In this document: piece after piece, positions 26,730-36,625 of the stretch | How the letters are laid out: each line of letters opens with the position of its first letter | How positions within the stretch are numbered: the stretch's first letter is position 1 | Origin: Bradyrhizobium glycinis | GTDB taxonomy: Bacteria > Pseudomonadota > Alphaproteobacteria > Rhizobiales > Xanthobacteraceae | Length of the DNA: 64,000 bases | Direction: 5' to 3' | NCBI RefSeq assembly: GCF_016031655.1 | Contig: NZ_JACCHQ010000010.1 | Location: forward strand, 62,001-126,000 | Notes under the pieces: generated by a model | Told to the model about the DNA's origin: nothing | The model's input: the letters and a program-made list of their open reading frames with translations, nothing else | The model's database searches: none | Made by a program: the position numbers and the translations under genes

Positions 26730-27674
26730 TTACTTGATGAAGCTCGGGTCGTAGAGGTCCTCGACCTTCGGCGCGGCCTTGATGATGCCGATCTCGAGCA
26801 GGAGCTCGGCGGCCTCCTTGTTGAAGGTCAGGAAGTCGCCCGCGAAGAACTTCTGGTTCGCGGCCTTGTCCTGCCAGCGCAGATATTTCGCCGAGTTGCC
26901 GAACTGCTCGGCGGTCTGCTTCACGTCGGCGCCCATGATCTCGTAGGCCTTGGCCTGGTCCTTGGCGATCATCTCGAGCGCCTCGAAATAGCTGTCGGCG
27001 AGGGCCTTGGCGGCCTTGGGATTGTCGGTGAGGAACTTCGGCGTGCAGCCGAACGTGTCCATGACCATCGGATAGTCCAGCGTGGTGGCGATGATCTTGC
27101 CCTTATCCGGCGCGGCACGCACGGTCGACAAGTATGGCTCATAGGTCATCGCCGCATCGTTCTGGCCGGAGACGAAGGCCTGCGCCGCAGCCGCCGGCTC
27201 GAGGTTCACGACGGTCACGTCCTTGGTGGTGAGGCCGTTCTTCTTCAGCATCCAGGCCAGCGCGAAATAAGGCGAGGTGCCCGGCGCGGACGCAGCGACG
27301 GTCTTGCCCTTCAGGTCCTTGATCGCTGCGATATCGTTTCGCACGGCCATGCCGTCGGCGCCGTAGCTCTTGTCGAGCTGGAAGATCTGCTTGGTGGCGA
27401 CGCCGTTGGCGTTCCAGGAGATCCAGGTCTCGACCGTGGTCGCCGCGCACTGGATGTCGCCGGAGGCGATCGCGAGATGGCGGTCCTTCTGCGGGATCTT
27501 CTTGATGGTGACGTCGAGGCCGTTCTTCTTGAAGATGCCGGCCTCCTTCGCCAGCGTCAGCGGCGCGAAGCCGGTCCAGCCGGAGATGCCGACGCCCACC
27601 TTGACGTCGTCGGCGAGCACCGGGGTCGTGGCCGCGAGGGCAATGATTGTCGCAAATATTGTCGAATTACGCAT
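26730..27674 (-). CDS. ABC transporter substrate-binding protein, hut-linked
   Basis: A 314-residue periplasmic protein. The ATG at 27674 has AGAGGA upstream and yields a signal peptide (MRNSTIFATIIALAATTPVLA, cleaved near ADD). The mature part fits NMT1/SsuA-like proteins: GISGWTGFAPLTLAKEAGIFKKNG, KTVAASAPGTSPYFALAWML and LEPAAAAQAFVSGQNDAAMTYEPY. This branch carries sulfonates, nitrate, pyrimidine precursors and aromatic compounds. Because the gene follows hutC, the ligand may be histidine, urocanate or a related imidazole; that is inference. The gap to hutC (about 105 bases) may hold a promoter. Confidence 0.88.
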   Translation of the reverse strand: MRNSTIFATIIALAATTPVLADDVKVGVGISGWTGFAPLTLAKEAGIFKKNGLDVTIKKIPQKDRHLAIASGDIQCAATTVETWISWNANGVATKQIFQLDKSYGADGMAVRNDIAAIKDLKGKTVAASAPGTSPYFALAWMLKKNGLTTKDVTVVNLEPAAAAQAFVSGQNDAAMTYEPYLSTVRAAPDKGKIIATTLDYPMVMDTFGCTPKFLTDNPKAAKALADSYFEALEMIAKDQAKAYEIMGADVKQTAEQFGNSAKYLRWQDKAANQKFFAGDFLTFNKEAAELLLEIGIIKAAPKVEDLYDPSFIK

Positions 27675-27779
27675 GATTGTCGTCCTCTTGCCGATCGATG
27701 GTTTGACGTCCTGTTGATCACTCTCGGCCCAGCTGGACCGTTGCCCGATGCGTTGCACGAATTGTGCCGACATGTCCTC

Positions 27780-28505
27780 TCAGCCTCCCTTGAATCGGGC
27801 GACAAGGCGGTGAGAGTCACCGGGATAGAGCAGGCGCACCGCGGTGATGGTGCGAGCGCTGCGCCAGGTGTAGCGGTCGATCACGAGGCAGGGCGCGCCG
27901 ACGGCGATGTCGAGCGCTTCCGCCGTGCGGTCGTCCGCAACGATGGCGCTGATCGTGTGCTCGGCTTCGGTCCATGGGACATGGTGAAGCAGCCAGGAGC
28001 CGGGCGGCTCGCGCGAGAAGTCCGCGGTCGCAGCGTCAGGTACGGACGAGAGATCAATCAGCCTGTCCTCGACCGCAAAGGGTACCTTGTCGGCGCTATG
28101 CCGGCAGGTGATCGCAACCACCTTGCCGGCCTTCTTGACGCCGAGCCGGTCGCGGTCGGCGGCCGTCGCCGCGCGCAGCTTGCGGCCGATCAGCTCGTAG
28201 CCGTACGAGCGCCCGAGCGCGGTGATCTCGGCGCGGATGTCCGCGATCTTCAGCACCGCCGACTGATGCTGCGGCCGGCGCACGAACGAGCCGGCGCGCC
28301 GCCGCCGCTCGATCAGATCGGCCTGCGCCAGCTCAGACAGCGCCTTGTTCACGGTCATGCGCGAGCAGCCGTAGCGCGCGACCAGCTCGTGCTCGAAGGG
28401 AATGCGATGTCCGGGCGGCCATTCGCCGGTCAGGATGCGCTTCTCGATGTCGGCGCGGATGCGCTTGTAGAGCGTCGGCTTGTCGGCATCGGTGACGAGG
28501 CTCAT
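27780..28505 (-). CDS. hutC: Histidine utilisation repressor HutC (GntR family)
   Basis: A 241-residue regulator. The ATG at 28505 overlaps the hutF stop by 4 bases and gives [24 protein letters not shown], the normal GntR start. Residues about 10-75 are the winged helix (LTGEWPPGHRIPFEHELVARY, CSRMTVNKALSELAQADLIERRRRAGSFV). The rest is a UTRA ligand domain ending in YPGDSHRLVARFKGG, a typical HutC end. HutC represses hut genes until urocanate binds. Its probable operator is the palindrome at 29896-29915. Confidence 0.95.
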   Translation of the reverse strand: MSLVTDADKPTLYKRIRADIEKRILTGEWPPGHRIPFEHELVARYGCSRMTVNKALSELAQADLIERRRRAGSFVRRPQHQSAVLKIADIRAEITALGRSYGYELIGRKLRAATAADRDRLGVKKAGKVVAITCRHSADKVPFAVEDRLIDLSSVPDAATADFSREPPGSWLLHHVPWTEAEHTISAIVADDRTAEALDIAVGAPCLVIDRYTWRSARTITAVRLLYPGDSHRLVARFKGG

Positions 28506-29860
28506 GCGACGAGCCTCCGCATCGATGCGTTGAAGCGTTCGCGTGCGGCTTGGCGTAATCCATGCTGACCGCCCTCGACCACCTTGCGGCCGCCGGCCCA
28601 GACGCAATCGATGGCGGCGCCGCCGGCGGCGAAGATCCAGCCGTCGATGACCGCGTCGCGCGCGCGGCTCGCCAGCGACGGATGCGCCATGTCGAGCGTG
28701 ACGATGTCGGCACGTGCGCCGGGCGCAAGGCCGATGGCGGGTTGTGCCAGCGCCCGCGCGCCCCCAGCGAGCGCCCCGTCGAACAGCGAGCGTCCTGTCG
28801 AGCGACCTGCGCCGGCGGAGAGGACGTTGCGCTGACGGTGCTTGAGCCGCTGGCCGTATTCGAGCTGGCGCAATTCGTCGGCGGCGCCGATCAACACGTT
28901 GGAATCAGTACCGACGCCGAAACAGCCGCCGGCGTCGACAAACTCCCGCGCCGAAAAAGTGCCGTCGCCGAGGCTCGCCTCCGTGATGGGACAGAGGCCC
29001 GCGACCGCACCGGTCTTGGCGAACGCCGTCACTTCGTCATCGGTCATGTGGGTCGCGTGAATGAGGCACCAGCGCCGATCGACGGGCGCATGCTCCAGCA
29101 GCCATTGCACCGGGCGCCGGCCCGACCAGGCGAGGCAATCCTCGACCTCCTTCGCCTGCTCGGCGGCATGAATGTGCACCGGCCCGCCCTCGGCGAGTGG
29201 AATGATGGCGGCGAGCTCGTCCGGCGTCACCGCGCGCAAACTGTGCGGTGCAATGCCGATATTGGCGCCGGGCAACGCGCTGATCGCCTGGCGCGATGCC
29301 GTCATCAATGCAGCGAACTGATCGACCGAACAGATGAAGCGGCGCTGCCCGGCATGCGGCGATGCGCCTCTAAACGAGCCATGCGCGTAGAAACTCGGCA
29401 ACAACGTCAACGCAATGCCCGAGGCTTCGGCCGCCTGTGCAATCCGCGCGGCCATCTCGGCGGGGTCAGCGTAGGGCCACCCGTCGCGGTCGTGGTGCAG
29501 ATAGTGGAATTCGCCGACGCGGGTAAAACCTTGCTCGAGCATCTCGACATAGAGCAGCGTCGCCACGGCCGCGACGTCGTCGGGCGTCATTGCGAGAGCA
29601 AAGCGATACATCGTCTCGCGCCAGGTCCAGAACGTGTCGGTGGAATCGCCGCGCAGCTCCGCGAGGCCCGCCATGCCGCGCTGGAACGCGTGGCTGTGCA
29701 GGCTCGCAAGTCCCGGAAGCGCGATGGCGTGGCGCTCGTCGCCGGCGGCCGGCGCCACGCCCGGTGTCACCGCCGCGATCGCGCCGGCGGTGACGACCAC
29801 CTGCACGTCATTCGCCCAGCCCGAAGGCAGGAGCGCGGAAGCGAAATGCAGTCGGGTCAT
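28502..29860 (-). CDS. hutF: Formimidoylglutamate deiminase HutF
   Basis: A 452-residue amidohydrolase. It has the metal-binding [13 protein letters not shown] early, the HutF signature [35 protein letters not shown], and later [24 protein letters not shown] and GTDSN. HutF converts N-formimino-L-glutamate to N-formyl-L-glutamate, the four-step-plus-one route of histidine degradation. It is the first gene of the leftward operon, divergent from hutI. The next enzyme of the route, HutG, is not in the window. Confidence 0.95.
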   Translation of the reverse strand: MTRLHFASALLPSGWANDVQVVVTAGAIAAVTPGVAPAAGDERHAIALPGLASLHSHAFQRGMAGLAELRGDSTDTFWTWRETMYRFALAMTPDDVAAVATLLYVEMLEQGFTRVGEFHYLHHDRDGWPYADPAEMAARIAQAAEASGIALTLLPSFYAHGSFRGASPHAGQRRFICSVDQFAALMTASRQAISALPGANIGIAPHSLRAVTPDELAAIIPLAEGGPVHIHAAEQAKEVEDCLAWSGRRPVQWLLEHAPVDRRWCLIHATHMTDDEVTAFAKTGAVAGLCPITEASLGDGTFSAREFVDAGGCFGVGTDSNVLIGAADELRQLEYGQRLKHRQRNVLSAGAGRSTGRSLFDGALAGGARALAQPAIGLAPGARADIVTLDMAHPSLASRARDAVIDGWIFAAGGAAIDCVWAGGRKVVEGGQHGLRQAARERFNASMRRLVA

Positions 29861-29895
29861 GATTTACACGCCGGCTGGACAGAACCGCCTTACGA

Positions 29896-29915
29896 TTATA
29901 TGTCTAGACATATAA
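29896..29915. promoter_or_regulatory. Probable HutC operator, perfect 20-bp palindrome
   Basis: TTATATGTCTAGACATATAA reads identically on both strands. It is centred in the 75-87 base gap between divergent hutF (start 29860) and hutI, so one bound dimer could control both operons. GntR/HutC-family operators are short AT-rich palindromes of this kind. HutC is encoded in the operon. Confidence 0.85.
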
Positions 29916-29947
29916 GTCAAGCATCCCCAAGGCGAATGGATACCCGC

Positions 29948-31162
29948 ATGGCAGAGCGCTTCGACCGGATCTGGCACAATGCCCGCCTCGCCACGATGCG
30001 GGTCGATCGTCCCGATCTTGGCGAGATCGAGCATGGTGTCATCGCCGCACGCGGCGGCCACATCGCCTATGCCGGCGCGAAAGCGGACTTTCCGCTCGAC
30101 GCAGACGCGATCGAGCGGATCGATTGCGAGGGGCGCTGGATCACGCCCGGTCTCGTCGACTGCCATACCCATCTCGTCTATGGCGGCAACCGCGCGCACG
30201 AGTTCGAGCTGCGCCTGAAAGGGGCGAGCTACGAGGAGATCGCGCGCGCCGGCGGCGGCATCGTCTCGACGGTGGCGGCAACGCGCAAGGCCAGCGAAGC
30301 CGAGCTCGTCGCAGGCGCGCTGCCGCGCCTCGACGCGCTGATTGGCGAGGGCGCCACCACGGTCGAGATCAAGTCCGGCTACGGCCTCGACACAGAAACC
30401 GAGATGCGACAGCTCGCGGCTGCGCGCAGCCTCGGCCGTGTGCGGCCGGTTGCGATCCGCACGTCGTTCTTGGGCGCGCATGCGCTGCCGCTCGAGGCCG
30501 GTGGCGACAAGGATGGCTACATCGATCTCGTCTGCAAGGAGATGCTGCCGGCGGTCGCAAAGGCTGGCCTAGCCGATGCCGTCGATGCCTTCATGGAGGG
30601 CATCGCATTCTCCGCCGAGCAGACCGCGCGGGTGTTCGAGACGGCGAGGGGGCTTGGACTGCCGGTCAAGCTCCATGCCGACCAGCTTTCGAACCTTGGC
30701 GGCGCTGCGCTTGCGGCGAAATTCTCGGCGCTCTCGGCCGATCATCTCGAGCATACCGACGAAGCCGGTGCCGCCGCAATGGCGAGGGCCGGTACGGTGG
30801 CGGTGCTGCTGCCCGGCGCGTTCTACTTCATTCGCGAGACGCAGAAGCCGCCGGTCGAGACGTTCCGCAAGCACAACGTTGCCATGGCGCTGGCGACCGA
30901 CTGCAATCCCGGCAGCTCGCCACTGACCTCGCTGCTGCTCGCGATGAACATGGGCGCGACCTTGTTCCGGATGAATGTGGCCGAGTGCCTCGCCGGCGTC
31001 ACCCGGGAAGGCGCGCGGGCGCTTGGCCTCCTGAATGAGACCGGCACGTTGGAAGCCGGCAAATGGTGCGACCTTGCGATCTGGGACATCGAGCGCCCGG
31101 CCGAACTGGTCTACCGCATCGGCTTCAATCCGCTGCACAAGCGAGTATGGAGGGGGCAGTGA
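29948..31162 (+). CDS. hutI: Imidazolonepropionase HutI
   Basis: A 404-residue amidohydrolase. The ATG at 29948 gives [11 protein letters not shown]; an in-frame ATG at 29936 would add four residues. Neither has an ideal ribosome site. The metal-site phrases are [47 protein letters not shown] and [10 protein letters not shown]. It opens the imidazolone ring to give formiminoglutamate. The stop TGA overlaps the GTG start of hutH. Expression is probably controlled by HutC at the palindrome upstream. Confidence 0.95.
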   Translation: MAERFDRIWHNARLATMRVDRPDLGEIEHGVIAARGGHIAYAGAKADFPLDADAIERIDCEGRWITPGLVDCHTHLVYGGNRAHEFELRLKGASYEEIARAGGGIVSTVAATRKASEAELVAGALPRLDALIGEGATTVEIKSGYGLDTETEMRQLAAARSLGRVRPVAIRTSFLGAHALPLEAGGDKDGYIDLVCKEMLPAVAKAGLADAVDAFMEGIAFSAEQTARVFETARGLGLPVKLHADQLSNLGGAALAAKFSALSADHLEHTDEAGAAAMARAGTVAVLLPGAFYFIRETQKPPVETFRKHNVAMALATDCNPGSSPLTSLLLAMNMGATLFRMNVAECLAGVTREGARALGLLNETGTLEAGKWCDLAIWDIERPAELVYRIGFNPLHKRVWRGQ

Positions 31163-32718
31163 CGGAGCAGGTGACAGCGATCGTCGTCAAGCCGGGAGCG
31201 GTCCTCCTCGACGATCTCGCGCGCGTGCTCGAAGGCGCCCCTGTCGTGCTCGATCCGTCGTTCTGGCCGCGGGTCGAGGCGGCTGCGGAGATCGTTACGC
31301 AGGCCGCGCAGGCGGACATCCCCGTCTACGGCATCAACACCGGCTTCGGGAAGCTGGCGTCGAAGCGCATTCCGCCGGACCAGACCGCGCTGCTCCAGCG
31401 CAACCTCATCGTCTCGCATTGTTGCGGCGTCGGCCAGCCGACGCCGGAGCCGATCGTGCGTCTGATGATGGCGCTGAAGATCGTCTCACTCGGCCGCGGC
31501 GCCTCCGGCGTACGCCGCGCGGTGATCGAGCAGTTGCAGGACATGCTGGCCCGGGGCGTCTATCCGCTGGTGCCGCAGCAAGGCTCGGTCGGCGCCTCCG
31601 GCGATCTGGCGCCGCTCGCGCATATGACGGCGGTGATGATCGGCGAAGGGCAGGCGATCGTTGACGGGAAAACCGTATCCGGCGCCGACGCTCTCGCGGC
31701 GGCCGGCCTCAAGCCGTTGACCCTTGGGCCGAAGGAAGGCCTTGCGCTGATCAACGGCACGCAATTCTCGACCGCCTACGCCATATCAGGCGTGCTGCGT
31801 GCATATCGCCTCGCCCGCGCCGCACTTGTGACCGGTGCGCTGTCGGTGGATGCGGCAATGGCGTCGACGGCCCCGTTCCGCCCCGAAATTCAGGCGCTGC
31901 GTGGCCATGCCGGCCAGATCGCGGCGGCCGCGACGCTGACCGCGCTGCTCGATGGCAGCGACATCCGCCTGTCGCATCTCGAGGGCGATGAACGCGTGCA
32001 GGATCCCTATTGCCTGCGCTGCCAGCCGCAGGTTGCAGGCGCAGCGCTCGATCTGATCATGCAAGCCGCGCGCACGCTGATCGTCGAGGCCAACGCCGTC
32101 ACCGACAACCCGCTGGTGCTGATCGAAACCGGGGAGATCGTCTCCGGCGGCAATTTCCACGCCGAGCCGGTCGCCTTCGCCGCCGATGCACTCGCGCTGG
32201 CGCTGTCGGAAATCGGCGCAATCAGCGAGCGTCGCATCGCCACGCTGATCGATCCCGCGCTCAATTTCGGCCTGCCGCCGTTCCTCACCCCCGATCCCGG
32301 CCTCAATTCCGGCTTCATGATCGCCGAGGTGACGGCGGCCGCGCTCTATGCCGAGAACAAGCAGCGTGCGCTCGCCTGCTCGATCGATTCGACGCCGACC
32401 AGCGCCAACCAGGAAGACCATGTCTCGATGGCCGCGCATGCCGCGCGGCGGCTGTCCGACATGGCCGACAATCTCGCCGCCATTCTCGGCATCGAGCTTC
32501 TGGTCGCAGCCCAAGGCATCACGCTGCGTGCGCCGCATGCAACCAGTGCGCCGCTGGTCGCCGTCATTGCCGCGTTGCGTGAGCAGGTGCCCGCACTGGG
32601 TGCCGATCGCTACATGGCCGGCGATCTCGCCAAGGCCGCTGCATTGATCGAAGCCGATGCGCTTCCAGCTGCCGCGCTCGCCCAGCTTCCCACCGATCCG
32701 TTTCCGAGACTCGTCTGA
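31159..32718 (+). CDS. hutH: Histidine ammonia-lyase HutH
   Basis: A 519-residue lyase. I chose the GTG at 31159, which overlaps the hutI stop and follows GGAGGGGG; an in-frame ATG at 31147 is possible. The sequence [14 protein letters not shown] contains the Ala-Ser-Gly that forms the MIO cofactor. [26 protein letters not shown], and [14 protein letters not shown] are also family marks. It removes ammonia from histidine to give urocanate in the cytoplasm. It is translationally coupled to hutI, with hutU following after 10 bases. Confidence 0.96.
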   Translation: MTEQVTAIVVKPGAVLLDDLARVLEGAPVVLDPSFWPRVEAAAEIVTQAAQADIPVYGINTGFGKLASKRIPPDQTALLQRNLIVSHCCGVGQPTPEPIVRLMMALKIVSLGRGASGVRRAVIEQLQDMLARGVYPLVPQQGSVGASGDLAPLAHMTAVMIGEGQAIVDGKTVSGADALAAAGLKPLTLGPKEGLALINGTQFSTAYAISGVLRAYRLARAALVTGALSVDAAMASTAPFRPEIQALRGHAGQIAAAATLTALLDGSDIRLSHLEGDERVQDPYCLRCQPQVAGAALDLIMQAARTLIVEANAVTDNPLVLIETGEIVSGGNFHAEPVAFAADALALALSEIGAISERRIATLIDPALNFGLPPFLTPDPGLNSGFMIAEVTAAALYAENKQRALACSIDSTPTSANQEDHVSMAAHAARRLSDMADNLAAILGIELLVAAQGITLRAPHATSAPLVAVIAALREQVPALGADRYMAGDLAKAAALIEADALPAAALAQLPTDPFPRLV

Positions 32719-32728
32719 AGAGGCCCGC

Positions 32729-34399
32729 ATGAACCGCCGACTGGACAATGACCGCACCATCCGCGCACCCCGCGGCAGCAACATCAGCGCCAAGAGCTGG
32801 CTCACGGAAGCGCCGCTGCGCATGCTGATGAACAATCTCGATCCTGACGTCGCGGAGCGCCCGAGCGAGCTCGTCGTCTATGGCGGCATCGGCCGCGCCG
32901 CGCGCGATTGGGAGAGTTTTGACCGGATCGTTGCGGCCTTGCGCAAGCTCGAAGCGGACCAGACGCTGCTGGTGCAGTCCGGCAAGCCGGTCGGCGTGTT
33001 CCGGACCCATGCCGATGCACCGCGCGTGCTGATCGCGAATTCCAACATCGTGCCGCATTGGGCGACGCTCGATCATTTCAACGAGCTCGATCGCCAGGGC
33101 CTGATGATGTACGGCCAGATGACGGCGGGCTCCTGGATCTATATCGGCAGCCAGGGCATCGTGCAGGGCACTTACGAGACCTTTGTGGAGGTCGGCCGCC
33201 GCCATTATGGCGGCAGCCTCGCCGGCAAATGGATTTTGACCGCCGGACTCGGCGGCATGGGCGGGGCGCAGCCGTTGGCCGCGACCATGGCCGGTGCGTC
33301 GATGCTCGCCGTCGAATGCCAGCCGAGCCGCATCGAGATGCGTCTGCGCACCGGCTATCTCGACCGGCAGGCCGCCACGCTTGATGAAGCGCTCGCGATC
33401 ATGGCGGACGCCGCGAAGACGAAGAAGGCGGTCTCGGTCGGCCTGCTCGGCAACGCCGCGGAGATTTTCCCCGAGCTGGTGCGCCGCGGCGTCAAGCCCG
33501 ACATCGTCACCGACCAGACCAGCGCGCACGATCCGATCAACGGCTACCTGCCGAAGGGCTGGACGCTGGTGGAATGGGAAGCCAAGCGCGCATCCGATCC
33601 GAAGGCAGTGGAGCGCGCCTCCAAGACGTCGATGGTCGAGCATGTCCAGGCCATGCTGGACTTCCATGCCCGGGGCATTCCGACGCTCGACTACGGCAAC
33701 AACATTCGCCAGATGGCACAGGACATGGGCCTGAAGAACGCCTTCGATTTCCCCGGTTTCGTGCCCGCCTATATCCGCCCGCTGTTTTGCCGCGGCATCG
33801 GGCCGTTCCGTTGGGCCGCGCTGTCTGGCGATCCCGAGGACATCTTCAAGACCGATGCCAAGGTCAAGGAGCTGATGCCTGGCGACAAGCATCTGCACAA
33901 TTGGCTCGACATGGCGAAGGCGCGCATCAAGTTCCAGGGCCTGCCGGCCCGCATTTGCTGGGTCGGTCTCGGCGATCGTCATCGCCTCGGGCTCGCCTTC
34001 AACGAGATGGTGGCGCGCGGCGAATTGAAGGCGCCGATCGTGATCGGCCGCGATCATCTCGACAGCGGCTCGGTGGCGAGCCCCAACCGCGAGACCGAGG
34101 CGATGAAGGACGGATCGGATGCGGTGTCCGACTGGCCCCTGCTCAATGCGCTGCTCAATTGCGCCAGCGGAGCGACCTGGGTGTCGCTGCATCATGGCGG
34201 CGGCGTCGGCATCGGCTATTCGCAGCACGCGGGCATGGTGATCGTCGCCGACGGCACGCCGGAGGCTGCGAAGCGGATCGAGCGCGTGCTGTGGAACGAT
34301 CCCGCCAGCGGCGTCATGCGCCACGCCGATGCAGGCTACGACATCGCGATCGACTGCGCCCGCGACAAGGGGCTCGATCTGCCGAGCCTGGCGAAGTAG
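32729..34399 (+). CDS. hutU: Urocanate hydratase HutU
   Basis: A 556-residue enzyme, the standard length. The ATG lies 10 bases after the hutH stop with GAAGAGG upstream. NAD-site and family phrases: [84 protein letters not shown] and [17 protein letters not shown]. It hydrates urocanate to imidazolone propionate, which HutI then opens. It is the last gene of the hutIHU operon. Confidence 0.97.
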   Translation: MNRRLDNDRTIRAPRGSNISAKSWLTEAPLRMLMNNLDPDVAERPSELVVYGGIGRAARDWESFDRIVAALRKLEADQTLLVQSGKPVGVFRTHADAPRVLIANSNIVPHWATLDHFNELDRQGLMMYGQMTAGSWIYIGSQGIVQGTYETFVEVGRRHYGGSLAGKWILTAGLGGMGGAQPLAATMAGASMLAVECQPSRIEMRLRTGYLDRQAATLDEALAIMADAAKTKKAVSVGLLGNAAEIFPELVRRGVKPDIVTDQTSAHDPINGYLPKGWTLVEWEAKRASDPKAVERASKTSMVEHVQAMLDFHARGIPTLDYGNNIRQMAQDMGLKNAFDFPGFVPAYIRPLFCRGIGPFRWAALSGDPEDIFKTDAKVKELMPGDKHLHNWLDMAKARIKFQGLPARICWVGLGDRHRLGLAFNEMVARGELKAPIVIGRDHLDSGSVASPNRETEAMKDGSDAVSDWPLLNALLNCASGATWVSLHHGGGVGIGYSQHAGMVIVADGTPEAAKRIERVLWNDPASGVMRHADAGYDIAIDCARDKGLDLPSLAK

Positions 34400-34406
34400 G
34401 CGAGGC

Positions 34407-34748
34407 TCAGGCCACGACCTTGGCACCGGTGCCTTCGAGGCGCCGGCTCTCCTTCGTCAGATGGTCGTCAATCGCGTCGGCCGGCATAGGTTTGGCGAAA
34501 TAGTAACCCTGGATGAAGTGGCATCCCAGGCGGCGCAAGGTGTCGAGCTGCGCGCGCGTCTCGACGTCCTCGACGACGCAGGCGATCTCCATATCGTCGC
34601 AGAGACCCGTGAGCGATTTGACGATCTTGTAGCTGACGGGATTGTGGTTGATGTCGGCAACGAAGCTGCGGTCGATCTTGATCTTGTCGAGCGGCAGCCG
34701 GTGCACGTGGCTCAGCGACGAATAGCCGGTGCCGAAATCGTCTGCGGC
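34407..34748 (-). pseudogene. EAL-domain protein fragment
   Basis: The translated end reads DDFGTGYSSLSHVHRLPLDKIKIDRSFV, noted here as phrases: DDFGTGYSSL and LDKIKIDRSFV, then QGYYFAKPMPADAI. These are the last 110 or so residues of a cyclic-di-GMP phosphodiesterase (EAL) domain. The N-terminal half with the EAL motif itself is absent, and upstream sequence is unrelated. The start codon of the open frame lies in non-homologous sequence. It is a 5'-truncated relic. Confidence 0.8.
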
Positions 34749-34861
34749 AACGGGCCTGCGCCTCAGGAGCAAGTCGCCCGACATCGCCGCAGCTACAACC
34801 TCCTAACCACGGTGTCGGCGAGTGCCCCGGTGCAGGGCCGATTAAAAGCGGTGTGAGTGGC

Positions 34862-35135
34862 CTAGCGTCCGATCGTCACACCGGCGGTCGAGCGCATGGC
34901 GTCCCGCACGCTGGTTGCCTTCTTGTCGTCGAGGATCTGCCGCGTCAGCACGGTGGTCTGACCAGGCGTGTCGAGGATCGCCTGGCCGCGTGAGGAGGAG
35001 AGCCGGTCGGCTTTGTAGGGGCGCAAGCGGATCGGTGGCGGGCGCGGTCATATGATGCGGCCGCTTGCCCGCGGCGAGCGTCGGCTGCGAGATGGCAAAG
35101 GCGATCACGACCAGGAACAATAGCCTTGCTGGCAT
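34862..35135 (-). pseudogene. TonB-dependent receptor N-terminal remnant (frameshift)
   Basis: From the ATG at 35135 the first frame encodes a signal peptide, MPARLLFLVVIAFAISQPTLA. The frame then loses sense near 35020. The adjacent frame continues with YKADRLSSSRGQAILDTPG, TTVLTRQILDDKKATSVRDAM and RSTAGVTIGR, the start of the plug domain of a siderophore receptor, then a stop at 34862. The barrel is missing. Next to the EAL fragment this marks a zone of decay. Confidence 0.7.
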
Positions 35136-35198
35136 CTGCGATCTCCCATGTCGGGACATCAGCCTAGCACATTGCCGTGGCCATCGCAGAAGAAAGGA

Positions 35199-36458
35199 TC
35201 AGGCGAGAACGGCTTGGCGCTCGCGCACCGGTTCGCGGACGCGCTCGCTGATCCGCGGCTCGGCAAGCCGCGTGAAGCTCCGATGGCTCGTCTGAACGGG
35301 GGCCTCGACGATCACGCCCTCACAGACGATCTGTCCGCCGAGCATCCTGAATTCCAGCTTGTCGTAGCGCGGCATTGTCTCGCCAGGCGCCGGGGGCAGC
35401 AGCCCGACGCTTCCCTGGATGTTCAGCGCGGCTTCGCCGGTGCCGTGCAGCCGCGGATTCCACATCCTGATTCCGCTCTCCGCCCAGCGCTGCCGGATCA
35501 GCGCGGCGCGGTCGGCGGGCTCTGCGGCTCTCGCGCGAACTTTCGGTACGCCGCGGACCTCGGAAGGGGGAGACGCGAGAGGCTGAGCCGGTTCTGGCTC
35601 GGCGGCGCCGTGGGCTGACGCGTTGGTCACCGTCGCAACGGCTGTGGCGAGCGGTGCATCGTTTGTGGAAGCCGGCGCGATCGCGACGACGGGCGCCGGG
35701 TCGATCGCGGCGCTGGCTTCAGAGGCAACGGCCGCGACGTTCTCGACATGGGTCGGGATTGCTTCGGCGTCGACGGATATGTCAGGCGACGGGGCAGCCT
35801 CGATGACGACGGCAGGGAGATCGGCCGAAGCAGTCGCGAGGTCTGCTGATAAAGCCACAATCTCTTCTGCGGTGGCAGAGTCGATCTCTACAGAGATTTC
35901 AGCAGGCGATGCATCATCGTCCACGATCGCGAGACCGGAGGTTGCAACTGGCTCGTTCTCCGCACCGGCCGATGCAGCCAACGCCTGGTCGGTGGCGGGC
36001 GGCGTCGCCGGCGGCTCGATTGCCGTTGCCAACTCTGAAGATGAACCGCCGATGCAGCTATCGTCGGCCGCAATCTCCGCGACGACCGACACAGCCGCAT
36101 CGTTCTTCGCGATGGGAGCGGTGGCGGCGAGATCAGCCTCGTCGTGCACCGGGTCAGCGCTGATCTCCGCGATCGGCGCGGGAGCAGTGCTGGCAACGTC
36201 TTCGGCGATGGCAGGGGACACCTCCGCGGTCGGTGCGACGTCGAGGTTGCTGCTGTGCGGCACAGGCCGGAGTCGGGAAAACGCCCAGTTCACCGCAGGG
36301 ATGCGGCGCAGCAACGATATCAGTCTCGAAAGCACTGGGAGTTGTCCAAGAGGTGCTCGGCGTGAGGCAATCGCTGATTCGTCAGCAATGTGAAAACCTG
36401 CCCCGGCCGTCACATCCGTGTCAATGTAGGGAGGACCAATTGCAGAACATCCCCGCAT
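35199..36458 (-). CDS. Ala-rich hypothetical protein
   Basis: An uncharacterised protein of about 420 residues with an uncertain start; the frame stays open to 36605. I placed the start at the ATG at 36458. The middle (about 250 residues) is low complexity, rich in Ala, Val, Glu, Asp and Pro, and probably unstructured and very acidic. The C-terminal 100 residues are ordered: RQRWAESGIRMWNPRLHGTG, ALNIQGSVGLLPPAPGETM, KLEFRMLGGQIVCEGVIVEA. An N-terminal part has SRLISLLRRIPAVNWAFSRLR. The opposite-strand frame in the low-complexity part is a shadow. Function unknown. Confidence 0.6.
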   Translation of the reverse strand: MRGCSAIGPPYIDTDVTAGAGFHIADESAIASRRAPLGQLPVLSRLISLLRRIPAVNWAFSRLRPVPHSSNLDVAPTAEVSPAIAEDVASTAPAPIAEISADPVHDEADLAATAPIAKNDAAVSVVAEIAADDSCIGGSSSELATAIEPPATPPATDQALAASAGAENEPVATSGLAIVDDDASPAEISVEIDSATAEEIVALSADLATASADLPAVVIEAAPSPDISVDAEAIPTHVENVAAVASEASAAIDPAPVVAIAPASTNDAPLATAVATVTNASAHGAAEPEPAQPLASPPSEVRGVPKVRARAAEPADRAALIRQRWAESGIRMWNPRLHGTGEAALNIQGSVGLLPPAPGETMPRYDKLEFRMLGGQIVCEGVIVEAPVQTSHRSFTRLAEPRISERVREPVRERQAVLA

Positions 36459-36625
36459 CCACTCTGCGCGCGAACGCCCACCGCGCAGTGGACTGCCCTG
36501 CGCGCTTGCTGCACGTTCCTGCCGAGGCGCGTGAGCCTTGGCTCTCGTTGCGATCCAAGGCTGGGGTTCCCGTCGTCGTCGGGAGCCGCTATTCAGAACC
36601 GTCATTGTCTTGTCGAGGACATCGC

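Noticed and set aside
26427..28568. Long + strand frame of 713 codons across the hut transporter genes
   Set aside because: Antisense of the binding protein, hutC and permease genes; no motif and a biased composition typical of high-GC shadows.
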